Assembly (NCBI RefSeq): GCF_964019385.1
Contig: NC_088653.1
Coordinates: forward strand, 17,335,387-17,399,386
Reading direction: 5' to 3'
From: Sycon ciliatum
Lineage: Eukaryota > Porifera > Calcarea > Leucosolenida > Sycettidae
DNA: 64,000 nt
Part shown: positions 23,815 to 35,565 of the stretch, in pieces
Layout of the letters: every line of letters begins with the position of its first letter
How positions within the stretch are numbered: position 1 is the stretch's first letter
Made by a program: the position numbers and the translations under genes
Notes under the pieces: generated by a model
The model's input: the letters and a program-made list of their open reading frames with translations, nothing else
Database searches by the model: none
What the model was told of the DNA's origin: nothing

Positions 23815-25137
23815 CTGTCCCCGGGGAAAATTGCAATTCCGTGGCCGCGTTTTTTTCCGCGTTTTTTGCGATTTTTTAAAAGACCGCGTTTTCCGCGATT
23901 TTCCCGCGTTTTTTGAACTTTTTTGTTGCACTACACGTACACACAGTGCACTGTTCGGTCAGCAACGTCTCATCGTGGCGGCTTTTTACTCAAATATGAC
24001 GAGTGCTTAGGGCGCGCTCACACTGCGACCAAAACCAGCGTCCATGCGGCCATGCGGCCAAGTAACAGTTGCATGGCAACGGCATGAACTTGACCAAAAC
24101 GTCGCGGCCACGTTTCAAATCGTGACCGCGACCCCGGAGGGGGGTGCCACGACTTGGCGGCAACATGATCGTAGACGTGAAGCGTATTTGTGTACAACCT
24201 GGCCTGAAGTATGTTCAATTTCTCAAATTCCGGTGTGTTGATTCATGACCATCGGCGGTTGTCGATGTCACCTCGACATTTGCACATTTTTAAAATTTTG
24301 TAGTTGTGGTCCTGCACGCACGCACCGCCATGTATGCATTCTTTGCCCTTTTTGGACGATGTCGATTTTGTTTTTGTAGTTGCTTCGTTGTGATCGGGTC
24401 AGTGACCAATTTCTACAGTGTACTCGTTCAATACGATGGCAGCTTGGTCTGGCTTTTCGGTTTCGGAAATTATCTTTCTTTACTTTTCTGCGATGATGGA
24501 ATGCCATACCTCAAGACATTTCAGTTACCGTCGGAAAATACAGTTCTCATCTCGGCAACAGACGAAAGAAACCACTACCGGAATTTCCACTGCACTGGCA
24601 CTTGCTCTGACCACGACGGCACGAGGTCAGGAAATCGAAAGCGCTTGGATGTCAGCGGCAGTCCCTCAAGAGTCCTAACCTACCTGATTGTATGAATTAT
24701 TTTCGTTGACTTCAAGAATACGAGCCACGAGGCACTTCCTCAAAAATTAACAATTACATGCAACATGCGAAAAATTACATCCAAAACGGGCCACAACTTT
24801 ATTAGGAAACGCACGGACTCTTTTGGATACGAACTGCAATTCGTAAAGTTTGTGTGACAACTTCACGTCCACGCGTGTACGAGGCCTAGTGTGAGCACGA
24901 CTCCCACGTTTCTGCGTTTTGCTGACGCATGGACGCGTGCTCATGGTCGCAGTGTGAGCGCGCCCTTACACCAGAGACTTGTAACTGATTGATTTGACTA
25001 CATACTCACTGAAAATTGCCGCACATCAATATTATTCACCGCATATTTACCGCAAATTCACCGCAAATTATGCCATATTATGCCGCGTTTTTCCCCGCGT
25101 TTTTGCAATTTTTTTCCGCAATTTTCCCCGGGGACAG
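23815..25137. mobile_element. CTGTCCCC-family element with 6-bp duplication, interrupted
   Basis: TIRs ctgtccccggggaaaattgc / gcaattttccccggggacag are flanked by cgtatt at 23809-23814 and 25138-25143. It is in reverse orientation relative to 12204-12567, and the interior is interrupted by the Harbinger-like element at 24010-24965. Confidence 0.87.
24010..24965. mobile_element. Harbinger-like element, 956 bp, TTA duplication
   Basis: TIRs gggcgcgctcacactgcgacc (first 20 bases matched) are bounded by TTA at 24007-24009 and 24966-24968. The empty site (gtgtaagcac, reverse complement gtgcttacac) is present in the related host elements at about 12370 and 37874. Frames at 24306-24695 and 24418-24678 lie inside but show no recognisable transposase. 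Confidence 0.87.
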
Positions 25138-25143
25138 CGTATT

Positions 25144-26290
25144 GCATGGTATACTCAACAGTTGGCGAGCAGAGAATTTCGTGCCAAATTCCGCCCCAAG
25201 GTTGTGCACAGCAAACAGCTTGATATATCATTAGCCCTACCCTTGTTCTATACGTACCCGTTGTGCCGATCGAGCCTGAGCCCTCTACTCGACTCCATGG
25301 TCCAATGACATTCGGTCATCATGGCCAAATAATTCAAGTCACTCAAATGTTGAGAAGTGTCTACGTCGTCGCACGCGGCATGTGTCGACATACAAAAATA
25401 TGTATACGATAGAGAAAGAACTACTGAAGAGCAACCAACTGGTTTCAGCAGTCTCCTTCAATTTCAAAGGATAGGTCGGTGGCAGAGGACCAAAGCCGGA
25501 CAATACTAGTTGGAAATTCTCAGCGTTCCCTATTTAGGGCTTGAAAGTGCTACGTCACTCCATAGCAATGGCATAGCAACAATTTGAAAAATTCGAAAAC
25601 TGGATCCACCTGGATCCAGTTTTTGTATGGATCCAAGCACATTTCAAGCGGTCTCACTCACAGCAAGGTGATGTTGCCAGTGAAACTGACTGATTTGGCT
25701 AGTGGGGGCGGGGTGACAACTGGTGGCGAAGTAAAAGTTGCACCTGCATACGACATGAGTGGGTTGCTATGCACCCACATACTGAGGCAATAGCAAAGTC
25801 ACACCTTAGTGGATCCAAAATAGAAATCTGATGTCAATTTACTACTCTCAGGCCGTTTTTGACGTCATCACTACCAGGGAGTCGTCAAATATAAATACCA
25901 ATGGCTGTAGATACCTAGTACCTGGAAAAGCTCGATTTCCCGCCACGGAAAATAAAAAAAGTCTTGATTTGGGGTGCTAGCGCTAGCATGTAGCATGCTG
26001 GCGCTTCGCCTGTTGTAATAAATCTACATGTACGCTCGTAATATATACTGTCAAGAGTCCATGGGTTATGGACTCTTGATACTGTAAATATACTCAATCT
26101 GCGGACAGCACTGTAAAATAATATACAAAAATAATTAATTTCGGCTTGGCATGCATGCATGGCACTTGTACTTCACGATTTTTGACACTTCAGCTTCAGC
26201 GCAGCGGCGATTTTTATTTTCGGCGTGGGGTAGATCTACGGCCCCACGGGTACGGGTACTACGGGTAGACATGGTACATGGTAGAGCCTA
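25144..26290. other. No recognised gene; hairpin and 'ccgaaatt' repeat fragments
   Basis: A hairpin at 26050-26083 is formed by caagagtcca / tggactcttg. The block at about 26085-26240 shares pieces (ttcacgatttttgaca, ggcgatttttattttcggcg) with the MITE at 41616-41827. Confidence 0.5.
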
Positions 26291-26296
26291 CATGGC

Positions 26297-26492
26297 ATGG
26301 CGTTCGTCACTTTTCTGCACGTGCGCACGTGACTATTATTGCGCGAAACAGGAAAAGCCGCGAAAAGTCCAGCCAGCTAGCTGCAGATCCAGGTACTTCA
26401 GGTAGTCCAAAAATACGGTGTTTTACGACTCCCTGGCAAATACCGGTAATTGCAATTTCTGCTCCGTTGTATCTCATTCTCTCAAAGGAACC
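26297..26492 (+). promoter_or_regulatory. 5' region of PC4 copy 2, with the empty retrozyme site
   Basis: Matches the 5' region of copy 1 (9835-9892 plus 10881 onward), including tgcacgtg...cacgtgac E-box-like palindromes and the 12-mer at 26345-26356. The block tacggtgttttacgactccc just upstream of the ATG is common to all three PC4 copies. Promoter function is inferred only from position and conservation. Confidence 0.55.
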
Positions 26493-26792
26493 ATGAGTCT
26501 CGCTTTGAGGTGTGCCCGCGCCCTGCGCCCCGCTGGGATCCAGCTGCGATCTCTGTCCCTCATGGACATCCACCATGGAACTGGCGCCAGACAAGGTGAA
26601 ATTATTCGAACTCAAGTCAAGAATCATGAAGGCAAGGTTTATGTGGATATTCGCAGGTACTCTATTCCGGAGGATTCCCCCGCAGATGATGTTAAGCCCA
26701 CCAAGAAGGGTATCTCTCTGAATGTGAACCAGTTCGAGAATCTCGCAGCAGCCATCCCTCAACTTCGTGAGATGATCAAGGAGGAATCGTAA
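26493..26792 (+). CDS. PC4/SUB1-like transcriptional coactivator, copy 2 (99 aa)
   Basis: The same domain layout as copy 1: a basic N-terminus of about 40 residues, then Lys-Val-Tyr-Val-Asp-Ile-Arg-Arg-Tyr, Pro-Thr-Lys-Lys-Gly-Ile-Ser-Leu-Asn and a C-terminal helix ending Lys-Glu-Glu-Ser. It differs from copy 3 in 14 codons, of which 13 change the amino acid. Differences cluster in the loop between the beta strands (Ser-Ile-Pro-Glu-Asp-Ser-Pro). The frame is intact. The probable 3' UTR intron boundaries are also conserved (gtaggt and ttattgtag). Confidence 0.8.
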   Translation: MSLALRCARALRPAGIQLRSLSLMDIHHGTGARQGEIIRTQVKNHEGKVYVDIRRYSIPEDSPADDVKPTKKGISLNVNQFENLAAAIPQLREMIKEES

Positions 26793-27390
26793 TGTGCGAT
26801 CAGGTCTAGCTCCTGCTGTGGTCATGCTTATCTGGCGGGGAACCATGGGTAGGTGTCAGCAATGCTACACTAGCCTACAGTATCAGCTCTGATGTGCTCC
26901 ACCCTTTGCGTTTCATTTATTGTAGGCTAGCGGACCCGTCGTTGCCGATCCGTTTTTCTATGATTTTCAAGTGTGTGCCTAATCTCGATATCGGCGCTAT
27001 CGCTGAATCTGCTCCAATAGTGCAATACATAGCCCATAGAGTATAATACTGCATAAGTCTCAACCCTCAGCTAGTTGCTTTAGCTGCTTTGTGACGGGAA
27101 TAGCTCTCCCACAGTTCGGAATAGTCCGTACGTACATGTATGTGTACCACACGTAGATTATCATCATTACCATGCATCGTCATTCATTACTCTGTTGCCA
27201 TGGAAATAATAAAAGATGGAAAATGAAATTATAAAAAGCATTCTTCAGGGGTTTCTGAATTACGTTCCGGTGACCGGTGGTACGGTCAGTCATCTGAGGC
27301 ACACGTTACTCCTGGAGAGGGGTGGCTCCGCTCAAAATTTTCAAAATTTAGAGCCGAAATTAATGCATTGATGTCATCCACTGGGTTCTA
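26793..27390 (+). other. 3' flank of PC4 unit 2
   Basis: Aligns along its whole length with 11396-11973 and 36372-36950, with small indels. Confidence 0.75.
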
Positions 27391-27523
27391 CAGTCTACAT
27401 CCAGACCTCGCCGCACACATCCGTTTTCCACGAAAAAATATCCGGATAGGCGAGGGAACCGGATAACCGAGCACCGCTATTTCTTCCGGATGACGAGGGA
27501 TCCGGATAAGCGAGGTCAGACTA
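27391..27523. mobile_element. Pogo/Tigger-like MITE, 133 bp, uninterrupted
   Basis: Contains the family core (atatccggataggcgaggga, then gatccggataagcgaggtc). TA lies on the right (27524-27525). PC4 unit 3 lacks it at the equivalent position (about 36955), which gives the empty site. Confidence 0.75.
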
Positions 27524-27525
27524 TA

Positions 27526-28437
27526 CTAAGATCTGCCCTGTTCCGTTGACTGGCTTAAGGTATTTTTGTTGGAAGTCCGTCTTTTGTTGTTGGGTTTTTA
27601 TATTTATTACATTCAAACAGGCTGACTCCCCAACAACATGATGGCGAAAGTTTCGCCTTAAAGTGGCTTTTATCTGGGCTGCAACAATTTCTGTCCCCCG
27701 TGAATTCCGCGGCAGGATATCAGAAATTTCGTGCAGAATTCTGTGGCTGAAAACAGTAAATAGCAGAATTTAATTCTGCACTAATTCTGCAAATCCTTCC
27801 AAATACAAAAGCACAGCTTTCGCAGCATACAATGCAGTTCACTCCCCTGTTGACAGATTCATTTTCATCCACGAGCAATCCTTGAAGTGATATCTATCAA
27901 CTTCAGAACATTGATGACCGAATATCCCAGTTTGTGATGCCATTATTTTTACAAACTTGTTAAAGAATGACACCAATTTTTTGAATCCTGAGAATACCAT
28001 GAAAGTAGGACATGATTCAAGACACTTTCCAAAGTGGGATCATTCCCATTTTTGGACACAACGGGCATGAAGGATAGCACTTCCACTTGCAACAATTCAT
28101 TTGGACGTAGCTTGTAGAAGTGACTGAAAAAACGTCATTTTACAACCATGCTAACAAAGCCAAATCATATCACCTCGTACTCCGGCCCTGGTTGATATCG
28201 GTCAGTTACAGCGAGCTATTTATGAGGGCAAATGTGGGGCTGATTCTGTAGCCTAGTGTGGATGAAGCAACCAAGAGGCCTTGGAGTGCCCAAACCCAAA
28301 TATACCACCCCCCCCCCCCCCCCCATTTGCAGGACAAATGTACCGACTCTGTAAGATGCTGTATACTAGTACATATTTCAATCAAATGAACCCCTCGATA
28401 GGCACATTGCATTTGGGTCATTTGATAGTAATAATAT
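27526..28437. other. No recognised gene
   Basis: The first about 80 bases continue PC4 unit homology. A poly-C tract is at 28310-28324. Nothing else is recognised. Confidence 0.45.
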
Positions 28438-28771
28438 TTAATTTTATACAAAAGAGAAAGACCAAGGAACTACAAGTTACGCTATACTGTCCACTAACAG
28501 CACCAGGTACTAAACAATCAGCTCATGCGATAACATTGCACGACACTGACCGACGGTACTGACGTTCTACAACTAACTGGCTAACATGTTAACAGCTCTA
28601 GCACATCTTGGATGCGCACTCCAACAATGTTATCGCATGAGCACTCCAACAATGTTATCGCATGAGCACTCCAACAATGTTATCGCATGAGCTGATTGTT
28701 TAGTAACTGGTGGTGTTAGTGGACAATAGCGTAACTTGTAGTTCTTTGGTTTTTCTCTTTTGTATAAATTA
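28438..28771. mobile_element. Foldback element with internal 25-bp tandem repeat
   Basis: Arms 28438-28540 and about 28690-28771 are inverted (agagaaagaccaaggaacta versus its complement with a few changes). Three tandem copies of gcactccaacaatgttatcg plus catga lie between them (28616-28690). A deletion derivative occurs at 57410-57482. Confidence 0.7.
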
Positions 28772-30347
28772 AACTTTGGCTCTCCATCAGAATAATATTA
28801 ATAATATACTGTTCTTCATTTTTTAGGGTACCCTGTCAAAAGGCCTTAGGCCTGTGGGGATTGCCCTATCAAAAATTTAATAATAATAATAATACGTAGA
28901 TATCTAGATCACGTAGATCGCCGTATGATTTGTACAGCAGGGAGTCGTAAAATACCGGTATTTTACGACTCCCTGTTGTACAGTCATGTACATGCACATG
29001 GCTGTACAGGGTTCTAGCCAAAGGGGGGGGGGGGGGGGGGGTAGGGGGACGCAGCGCCCCCCTGTGAAAAAGTGCCGCCCCCTACTCATTTTCCGAATTT
29101 CGTGTTTTGTTATGCATAGTTGGTTCATAAATAGAAAAAGGCACATTTGCCTGGGTTGAAGTCAGGGTTTCGCCCCATACGTTGCATTTGGCATGGCAAA
29201 ACAAGAAAGTGGAAAAATGGGATATAGGGTAACTGTTTCCCATGCCCCCCCCCCCCCCCCTACTATTTTGACCTGGCTAGAACCCTGGCTGTACATGTTG
29301 TTGGTTTGCCAGCATGAAACACAAGGTGGAGGACACCGTGTTCGGAAACAGCGACCTTACTACAACCATCCACGGTTGGTAGAGCCCCGGTCCGTTGGGA
29401 GTAGGCACCGGCGGATTATTGGCATAATTGGGTGGTTGAAAATTTGGAGCATAATTTGGCATCCTTTCGGAGGTAGGAGCATAACTACATGATTGTACCA
29501 CCGTTCTAGTATGTAGGCTACAGAATTGTGTACAATGCACTTGAGCAGCGCTAGTGATCTGTTTGGTAAAGGGTTTGGAGGTCATGCCGATAGTGTTTTC
29601 AGTGAAAAGCAGGGTTTTATGAGGTATCCCGAGGTGGACGAGATAGTGATGGGTAGTCCGCAAACGGACTCTGCGTACATGTACATTATTCATGATACGA
29701 AGTCGTGACCTCGGGATTTTAGCAGCCGTGGCTGTGCAGGCTATGGGCATTGCTCTAATAATTAGAAAATATCAAGTGAGGTATTGTTGATGTTCGATCA
29801 TGATGGAAGGAGAGGTAGAGCTACGAGACAGATGAGCTGATTATTCGCAGGGTGAGGTTGACATCGGTTGGACGAGTATGACGATTACGAAGACAGTCAG
29901 TTGAACATGATAATTTTAAAGGTAACTCAAACAAAATTTAGCAATGAAAAATCTTTTTACAAAAGAAGTTGTACTTGTAGTGAATAGAAGATGCGATGTT
30001 TTCTCTTTTCTTTGTTGATCTCTAGCATGCATGGACACCTTGGTATGGGGATACTCATGTATTTTGTTGTACTTATGGCCACTTGCAATTATATGTACGA
30101 AAAACGCACAATTTTCCAAACTTTGAGGCTCCATAAGTACAACAAAGTGAATGTGTATCCCCGCGTGCGCGTGCCAAAACATAATATGAGGATTTTGCGA
30201 GCATAATGCGAGAATCCATGAAAGCATAATTCCATGATTTCGCGAGCATAATCAGGCGGAGCCTAGTTGGGACCGTCTGAACCATCTGGGTGTTGAACCC
30301 GGTTTATCTAATACTAGTACCAAGAGTATAATGACCACCTGGGGGGT
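28772..30347. other. Repeat mosaic, no firm gene
   Basis: Contains a LINE 3' end (about 28826-28895, cctgtggggattgccctatc and (AAT)n), a perfect hairpin at 28938-28975 starting cagggagtcgtaaaa, a G tract at 29023-29041 and a C tract at 29246-29260. A dispersed block at 29311-29395 recurs inverted around 34741-34783 and 35272-35305. The minus frame at 29277-29750 is 157 codons but has no recognisable domain. Confidence 0.5.
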
Positions 30348-30349
30348 TA

Positions 30350-30658
30350 CCGTATTATCTCTAATATAAGCACGGTCCTTTATTTCTTCAATGTACCTCC
30401 GCCCCGTGCTATTAATGGAGACGTTCCTTTATTGGAGACTGTTCCATTATTATTTCAACCTCATTTCAGAGGCATGTTGCCATGCCAAATTCATGTCAGA
30501 CACACACATTTCAGGGTTTTTTTCGCCGGTACAGATAATGAATTTACACAGTGTGCTTAAGAGACTGAGCACTTTATTTTTTGAATGTCACCCCAAGGTG
30601 TTCTATTATTGGAGACGTGCTATTATTGGAGACTGTGCTCATATTAGAGATAATACGG
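30350..30658. mobile_element. TA-duplicating MITE (ccgtattatctctaatataa ends)
   Basis: Perfect TIRs of about 20 bases are bounded by TA at 30348-30349 and 30659-30660. The interior repeats 'attattggagac'. Similar TACCGTA ends occur at 54223-54414 and 57596-57985. Confidence 0.85.
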
Positions 30659-30660
30659 TA

Positions 30661-32362
30661 TATACTCTTGATAGTACTGTACTAGTATTGGATGTACAGG
30701 TTCCTGCACGAGTATGAGGGCAGTACCGCGGAATCCAGCCCGCGCCGCGATAGCGGCAAGGGCTGGATGAACAGCGGTACTGGCCGAGTATGAGTGACTG
30801 GAACGTGTTTCCCGTGTGCACCCAAGCCAAATAAAGAGATACATGACAGACACACCTGCATTGTGTTTTGTGATTGTTTTCTGGTACAGTTTTTTGTAGT
30901 AGTCCATACTGCACCATAGTGCTTTTTTTCTCGCGGTGCCATTGACATTGTCGACTGGGCATCGGGCATTCTGGCTGTTCTGTTCCTACGGATTTTTCCC
31001 ACGTCTTGATCGGAAACCTCGGCAAATTGCGCGGGTCCTGCAGGATGCTGAGCATTGCGCGCTTTGGTTGAGGCTCATCCGGCTCGTCCAAGATCTCCTT
31101 CGCGAGCGACTCCGCAATACAAGTTTCAGTCTCTCCCTCAACTTTTCGGAGGAGCTCATTAGGGCTTGGCGGATAATGCCGGCAGAATTTTCGGCAGAAA
31201 ATGCCTGTTTGGGGGGTCGAGCATATTTCGGCAGAACGGGGGCTGAAAAAGCATTCTCTGCCATGTCAAATGACAGTTACCACGGAATTGCCGTGCGACG
31301 TTCTGCTTTTGCAGCAGATTTGCCGTGTTCTTCGACACGCAGTCCATCCATCCACCAAATGTGGCCGGAACTGTTACTTTGCGGAAGGTAGCAGCCTTGA
31401 ATGGCAGGCCAGTGGCAGAAGTCTACGAGTCGTAGATCTACATAATATCGCCCAGTTGCAGCGATTTTCGACCTTCGGTGAAAAAGCCCGCTGTGTGAAA
31501 AGATTCAAATCAAATCATCTTTTGCTGCGCAAGTCGCTCTTTCACTTTCGTTTCAGTTGTTCTTGTATGTACGAAACACGCGCCAAGTTCGAGCCAATGA
31601 ACGCAGTGGATTCCGTTCCTGAATCCGTTCCTGCCCGTCGTCACTTGACGACGGGCAGTGATTCAGTTCCATCACCTTTGAGCAGGCAGGACCGCGCTTT
31701 CCAGCCCGCGCTGTTTCATCTGTCATTGGTCAACTCCAAGGCGACAATCACGTGACATACGGGAATATCTAATACCATACCATAAAAAAAGTAATAATAC
31801 AATCACGTACGTGTACATGTATTTTGGAATCAGTATTAGTATTACATTGAATGTAGAGGTAGTCACATGATCAGCCCGGCTGTTACCATGGTTACCTATC
31901 AGTGGGAAATTGCTGTGTGGACACCAGGACCGAGTCAGGCGGGGGTAGAGCGTGACAGTGGCATACAGAAGCTAGCACAACACAAGAACTGTTCGGTATG
32001 CTTCACCAACAATGAATGAATCTGCCCTACAGGTATTGGTGCAGAAAGGAGAGTCGTCAGGCAAAGCTGTTGCGGCTCTTCGCTAGTCTTTTGATTTCAC
32101 TATCCTCCAGCGGCGTCATGATCTGTCAATGAGGCACGATAACCGTCAGCTCTTCTGCATGACTCCAGTGGGCTATCCATGAGTCTTCTCCCTTCCAAGA
32201 CTCGTATGGCGTCCTGCAAACTGCACGCGTGTGTCGTACAGGTAACCGAGGTACATGTATGTTCGAAAACTTGTTTGTCAGGGGAAAGAAGTCTGGTGCT
32301 TAGGTTGGTTGAGCTTCGCCTGCTGTCGTGACAAAGGGTGGTATTATAGTTCAATACTAATA
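30661..32362. other. No recognised gene
   Basis: Long overlapping frames exist at 30936-31391, 31201-31755 (plus) and 30639-31264 (minus), but none has a recognisable domain. A hairpin (ctgcccgtcgt / acgacgggcag) is at 31632-31659. Confidence 0.45.
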
Positions 32363-32492
32363 CTTTTTTCTTCCAACTTCTGCCCATGTCCACAGAGAGG
32401 ACCTTCTCGCGACAGTGTCATGGTGGTGTGGTGACAGTGACTGTTGACAGCTGAGAGAGGGATGCCATGGGCAAAAGTTGGAAGAAAAAAGA
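32363..32492. repeat. Inverted repeat (about 27-base arms)
   Basis: Left arm ttttttcttccaacttctgc and right arm gcaaaagttggaagaaaaaa enclose about 75 bases. It is likely a small TIR element. Confidence 0.6.
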
Positions 32493-32616
32493 CTTTTAAA
32501 ACCTGAATTGTTTTAGAAGAAGTTTGGAGGCGTCCTGCAGTTTCATAGTAGATACATTTGGGTGAACTCACTCATTCCACAATACTCTGCAAATTTCCGA
32601 ATCATTCCATTATATA

Positions 32617-32650
32617 CAACGTTTCGGCCAATGGCCTTCTTCCCTAAGGC
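32617..32650 (-). ncRNA. Hammerhead-like remnant (degenerate)
   Basis: On the minus strand, an AAGGCC/GGCC stem is followed by GAAACGTTG, as in many Penelope-associated hammerheads. However, the CTGATGA core box is replaced by GGGAAGA. If it is a hammerhead relic it is inactive. Confidence 0.3.
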
Positions 32651-33440
32651 TGCTAACGGGCGGTTTAAGTATGTGCGTGTTCCGCCCGAAGCGCGCGATC
32701 TATTCTGCTAACGGGGAGGCGGGAAAACACCCAAAAAAGCCAGGTGTAAAACTGGCCTGCAATGATGTCAATGATGATGTTGCGTTGGACCGTAGCACAG
32801 TACGAGTCAAGCGCAGGGCAGGGAGGCTAGGCGGGATAATACAGATCAGGCGCTACATGTAGGCGTAAATTTGCCATCTGCGCCGAATTGAGAAAAACAA
32901 TTCAGGTTTTAAAAATTAGCTACATGACTATCAGCACGATATTCAGGAGTGATCAAAGAATACACGACTGACGTAAGGAGAAGTCTAAAAAGTAAAAACT
33001 CCCGTAGCATAATGAGGGTCAGAACCGGGTTCAACACCCATATGCATATATTATTATTATTATTTTATCTATTTTACTAGGGTGTTTCCCACAGACCTAT
33101 GGTCTTCTTACGGGAGCCCCTAGAAAGGTTAAGCATGAACGAACAAATGGGCGATAATCTGTACAAGAGCGAACAGTGGAAGGCAGCATATTCCACCGAT
33201 CAGAACCTACATGTATGTAGCCAGGACGAGAAAAACCAGCTTTAGTGTGGGCAGAAGGCAAGGCCAGAGAAAAAGAGATTTGGGACCTAGTGACGGCAGT
33301 AGTATGTGCACTGGAGGAGCGGGTATGGTTCAGAGGGTCCCAACGGACCGGGGCTAGCCCTTTCCCAAAGGTGCTCGCCCTTTTTTTGCCCTTTTTGGAA
33401 AAGCCCTTTTCTTTCGCCCTTTATTGCGTTTTTTGGTGAA

Positions 33441-33473
<33 letters not shown>

Positions 33474-33903
33474 CAATTTTTTGATAGGGCAATCCCCACC
33501 CTTTTCGAGCTTTTTTTGCTGAAAAAGTGCTAAAATCTGTTTGCTCATGCATGCGGTCACAGTTTCCGAGTGCTCGATGTGGATGGGCCTTGGCACGCCG
33601 CATTTTCGGGGGGGGGGGGCAACAAGTTGGTGAAGCTTGTACCCGGTGTACAGAATGCTGTAAAAAGTGGGTTTTTTGAACTTTACTTCCTGTTTTGCCT
33701 TTCGTGGACCCATACTAGTAAATGGAAGAGCGCGTATTCATTTCTCAGCTTGGGTTCATATCTGAACATGTATCATGGCTATCCTTCACTGAAAAAGAGC
33801 ACTTTTTGCCAGTTTTCACTGAAAAAAGAGCACTTTTTCAGCATATTTTGAGGGACGCGAAAAGTGCGAATTAAAAGAGCACCTTTGGGAAAGGGGATTG
33901 CCC
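32651..33903. other. Repeat mosaic with LINE 3' tails
   Basis: ATT/TTA tracts at 33049-33064 and 33440-33472 precede LINE 3'-end sequences (tagggcaatccccac at 33485). Pieces of the dispersed block seen at 29387 (cccaacggaccggggct) occur at 33339-33355, and a G tract is at 33609-33618. Confidence 0.5.
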
Positions 33904-33906
33904 TTA

Positions 33907-34324
33907 GGGCCGGGTTCCACTGCGGCTCCGCTGCTCCGCTGCTCGTCTTTCGCGGCTTGAAACGTCATCATTACCATAGTGACCGCGGCACGAGCTGGAG
34001 CAGCGAGTCCGCGGCTCACCGCGAGCTTTTGCTACGATTCTTGACCAAAAACTGCGAGCCGCGGTCGCGGCTCGACCTGTTTCCCGTACTTTGCATTGTT
34101 TTGTACGCCAGAATTTTAAAATTCAAATTTTAATTCGTTGCGCAGGCCAGAACACGAGAATTTTTTGGATTTCGCGCGCGCAGGCAGGTGAAACGTCATC
34201 AAAAAGTGTGGAGCACGACCGCGGTACCGCGAATGGCGAGTGTCAGTGGAACCGCGCTGCTCCGCTGCATGCAGCCAAGTGCCGCGGAGCAGCGGAGCCG
34301 TGGAGCCGCAGTGGAACCCGGCCC
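33907..34324 (+). mobile_element. Harbinger-like MITE, tandem copy 1
   Basis: TIR gggccgggttccactgcggc is bounded by TTA at 33904-33906 and 34325-34327. The interior contains gcgagccgcggtcgcggctc. Confidence 0.85.
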
Positions 34325-34327
34325 TTA

Positions 34328-34733
34328 GGGCCGGGTTCCACTGCGGCTCCGCTGCTCCGCTGCTCGTCTTTCGCGGCTTGAAACGTCATCATTACCATAG
34401 TGACCGCGGCTCGAGCTGGAGCAGCGAGTCCGCGGCTCACCGCGAGCTTTTGCTACGATTCTTGACCAAAAACTGCGAGCCGCGGTCGCGGCTCGACCTG
34501 TTTCCCGTACTTTGCATTGTTTTGTACGCCAGAATTTTAAAATTCAAATTTTAATTCGTTGCGCAGGCCAGAACACGAGGATTTGTTTGATTTCGCGCGC
34601 GCGCACGCGCGCGCAGGCAGGTGAAACGTCATCAAAAAATGTGGACCACGACCGCGAATGGCGAGTGACCGTGGAACCGCGCTGCTCCGCTGCATGCAGC
34701 CAAGTGCCGCAGAGCCGCAGTGGAACCCGGCCC
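34328..34733 (+). mobile_element. Harbinger-like MITE, tandem copy 2
   Basis: Same orientation as copy 1 and nearly identical. It shares the TTA at 34325-34327 and has its own right TTA at 34734-34736. The right half has a short internal deletion and a GC/CG alternating insertion (about 34594-34615). Confidence 0.85.
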
Positions 34734-34783
34734 TTAGGCCCTGGCTTGGGGCTCTACCAACCGTGGATGGTTGTAGTACAGTC

Positions 34784-35271
34784 TAGGCCTTGACGGATTA
34801 TGCTAATATTTTCGTGAAATTATGCTTTTCGCATTGCTGAAAAAATGGCAGAATTATGCTATTTTTATGCTAAAAGTTTTCATATTATGCCACATAATGC
34901 TCACATATGCTGCTAATGTATATGATGGTTCTGTGCAAAATAACAGGGGAATTTTTGTAGAGGGCGTTGTACTGTAGTACTAGTAGCAAAAGTTCAACGG
35001 GGTCAACGCACCTTCCGACCTAGCTACGGCCGTCACTGATTGTAGTGGACTGGACATGTTATCAAGGGAGTTAGTCGTAAACCTTCGACTTCCTGGTGCA
35101 TCTACTTGTATTTGTACTTGTAAAACATGTACAACTGTATGGAATTTGATGTGAACAGTCGGATTATTCCAATTTATGCGATTCGTATGCAATTTGTCTC
35201 GAATTATGCGATTATTCGATTTTGGTAGGAATTATGCGAAAAATTATGCTAGCATAATCCGTCAAGGCCTA
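34784..35271. mobile_element. hAT-like MITE, 488 bp, 8-bp duplication
   Basis: TIRs taggccttgacggattatgc and complement are flanked by gtacagtc at 34776-34783 and 35272-35279. The interior repeats 'attatgc'. The uninterrupted host block is preserved in inverted form at 29311-29395, giving the empty site. Confidence 0.87.
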
Positions 35272-35369
35272 GTACAGTCACTGTTTCCGAACACAGTGTC
35301 CTCCACCTTATTTCATGCTGTCAAATTAACAACATGTGTGAACTACATTGTATACCAAGGTTTATCTAG

Positions 35370-35499
35370 TATTACCAAGAGTGCATAAACCGTGACTGTT
35401 TATGCACTCTTGGTAATACTGGGAACCCTAAGAGCACTTAGGGTTCCCTGTAACAAGACGGCAACGTCTGTAGGGCCTTCCCTATCAAAATAATAAATT

Positions 35500-35562
<63 letters not shown>

Positions 35563-35565
35563 GTA
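35370..35565. repeat. Hairpins, LINE tail and CTA microsatellite
   Basis: Contains the hairpin 35370-35420 (agtattaccaagagtgcata arms), a second hairpin ggaaccctaag / cttagggttcc at 35421-35449, a LINE 3'-end piece (ttccctatcaaaataataaa) and a (CTA)n tract at 35499-35560. Confidence 0.8.

Noticed and set aside
31201-31755. 184-codon gene candidate
   Set aside because: No family resemblance, overlapping frames on both strands, and a hairpin inside.
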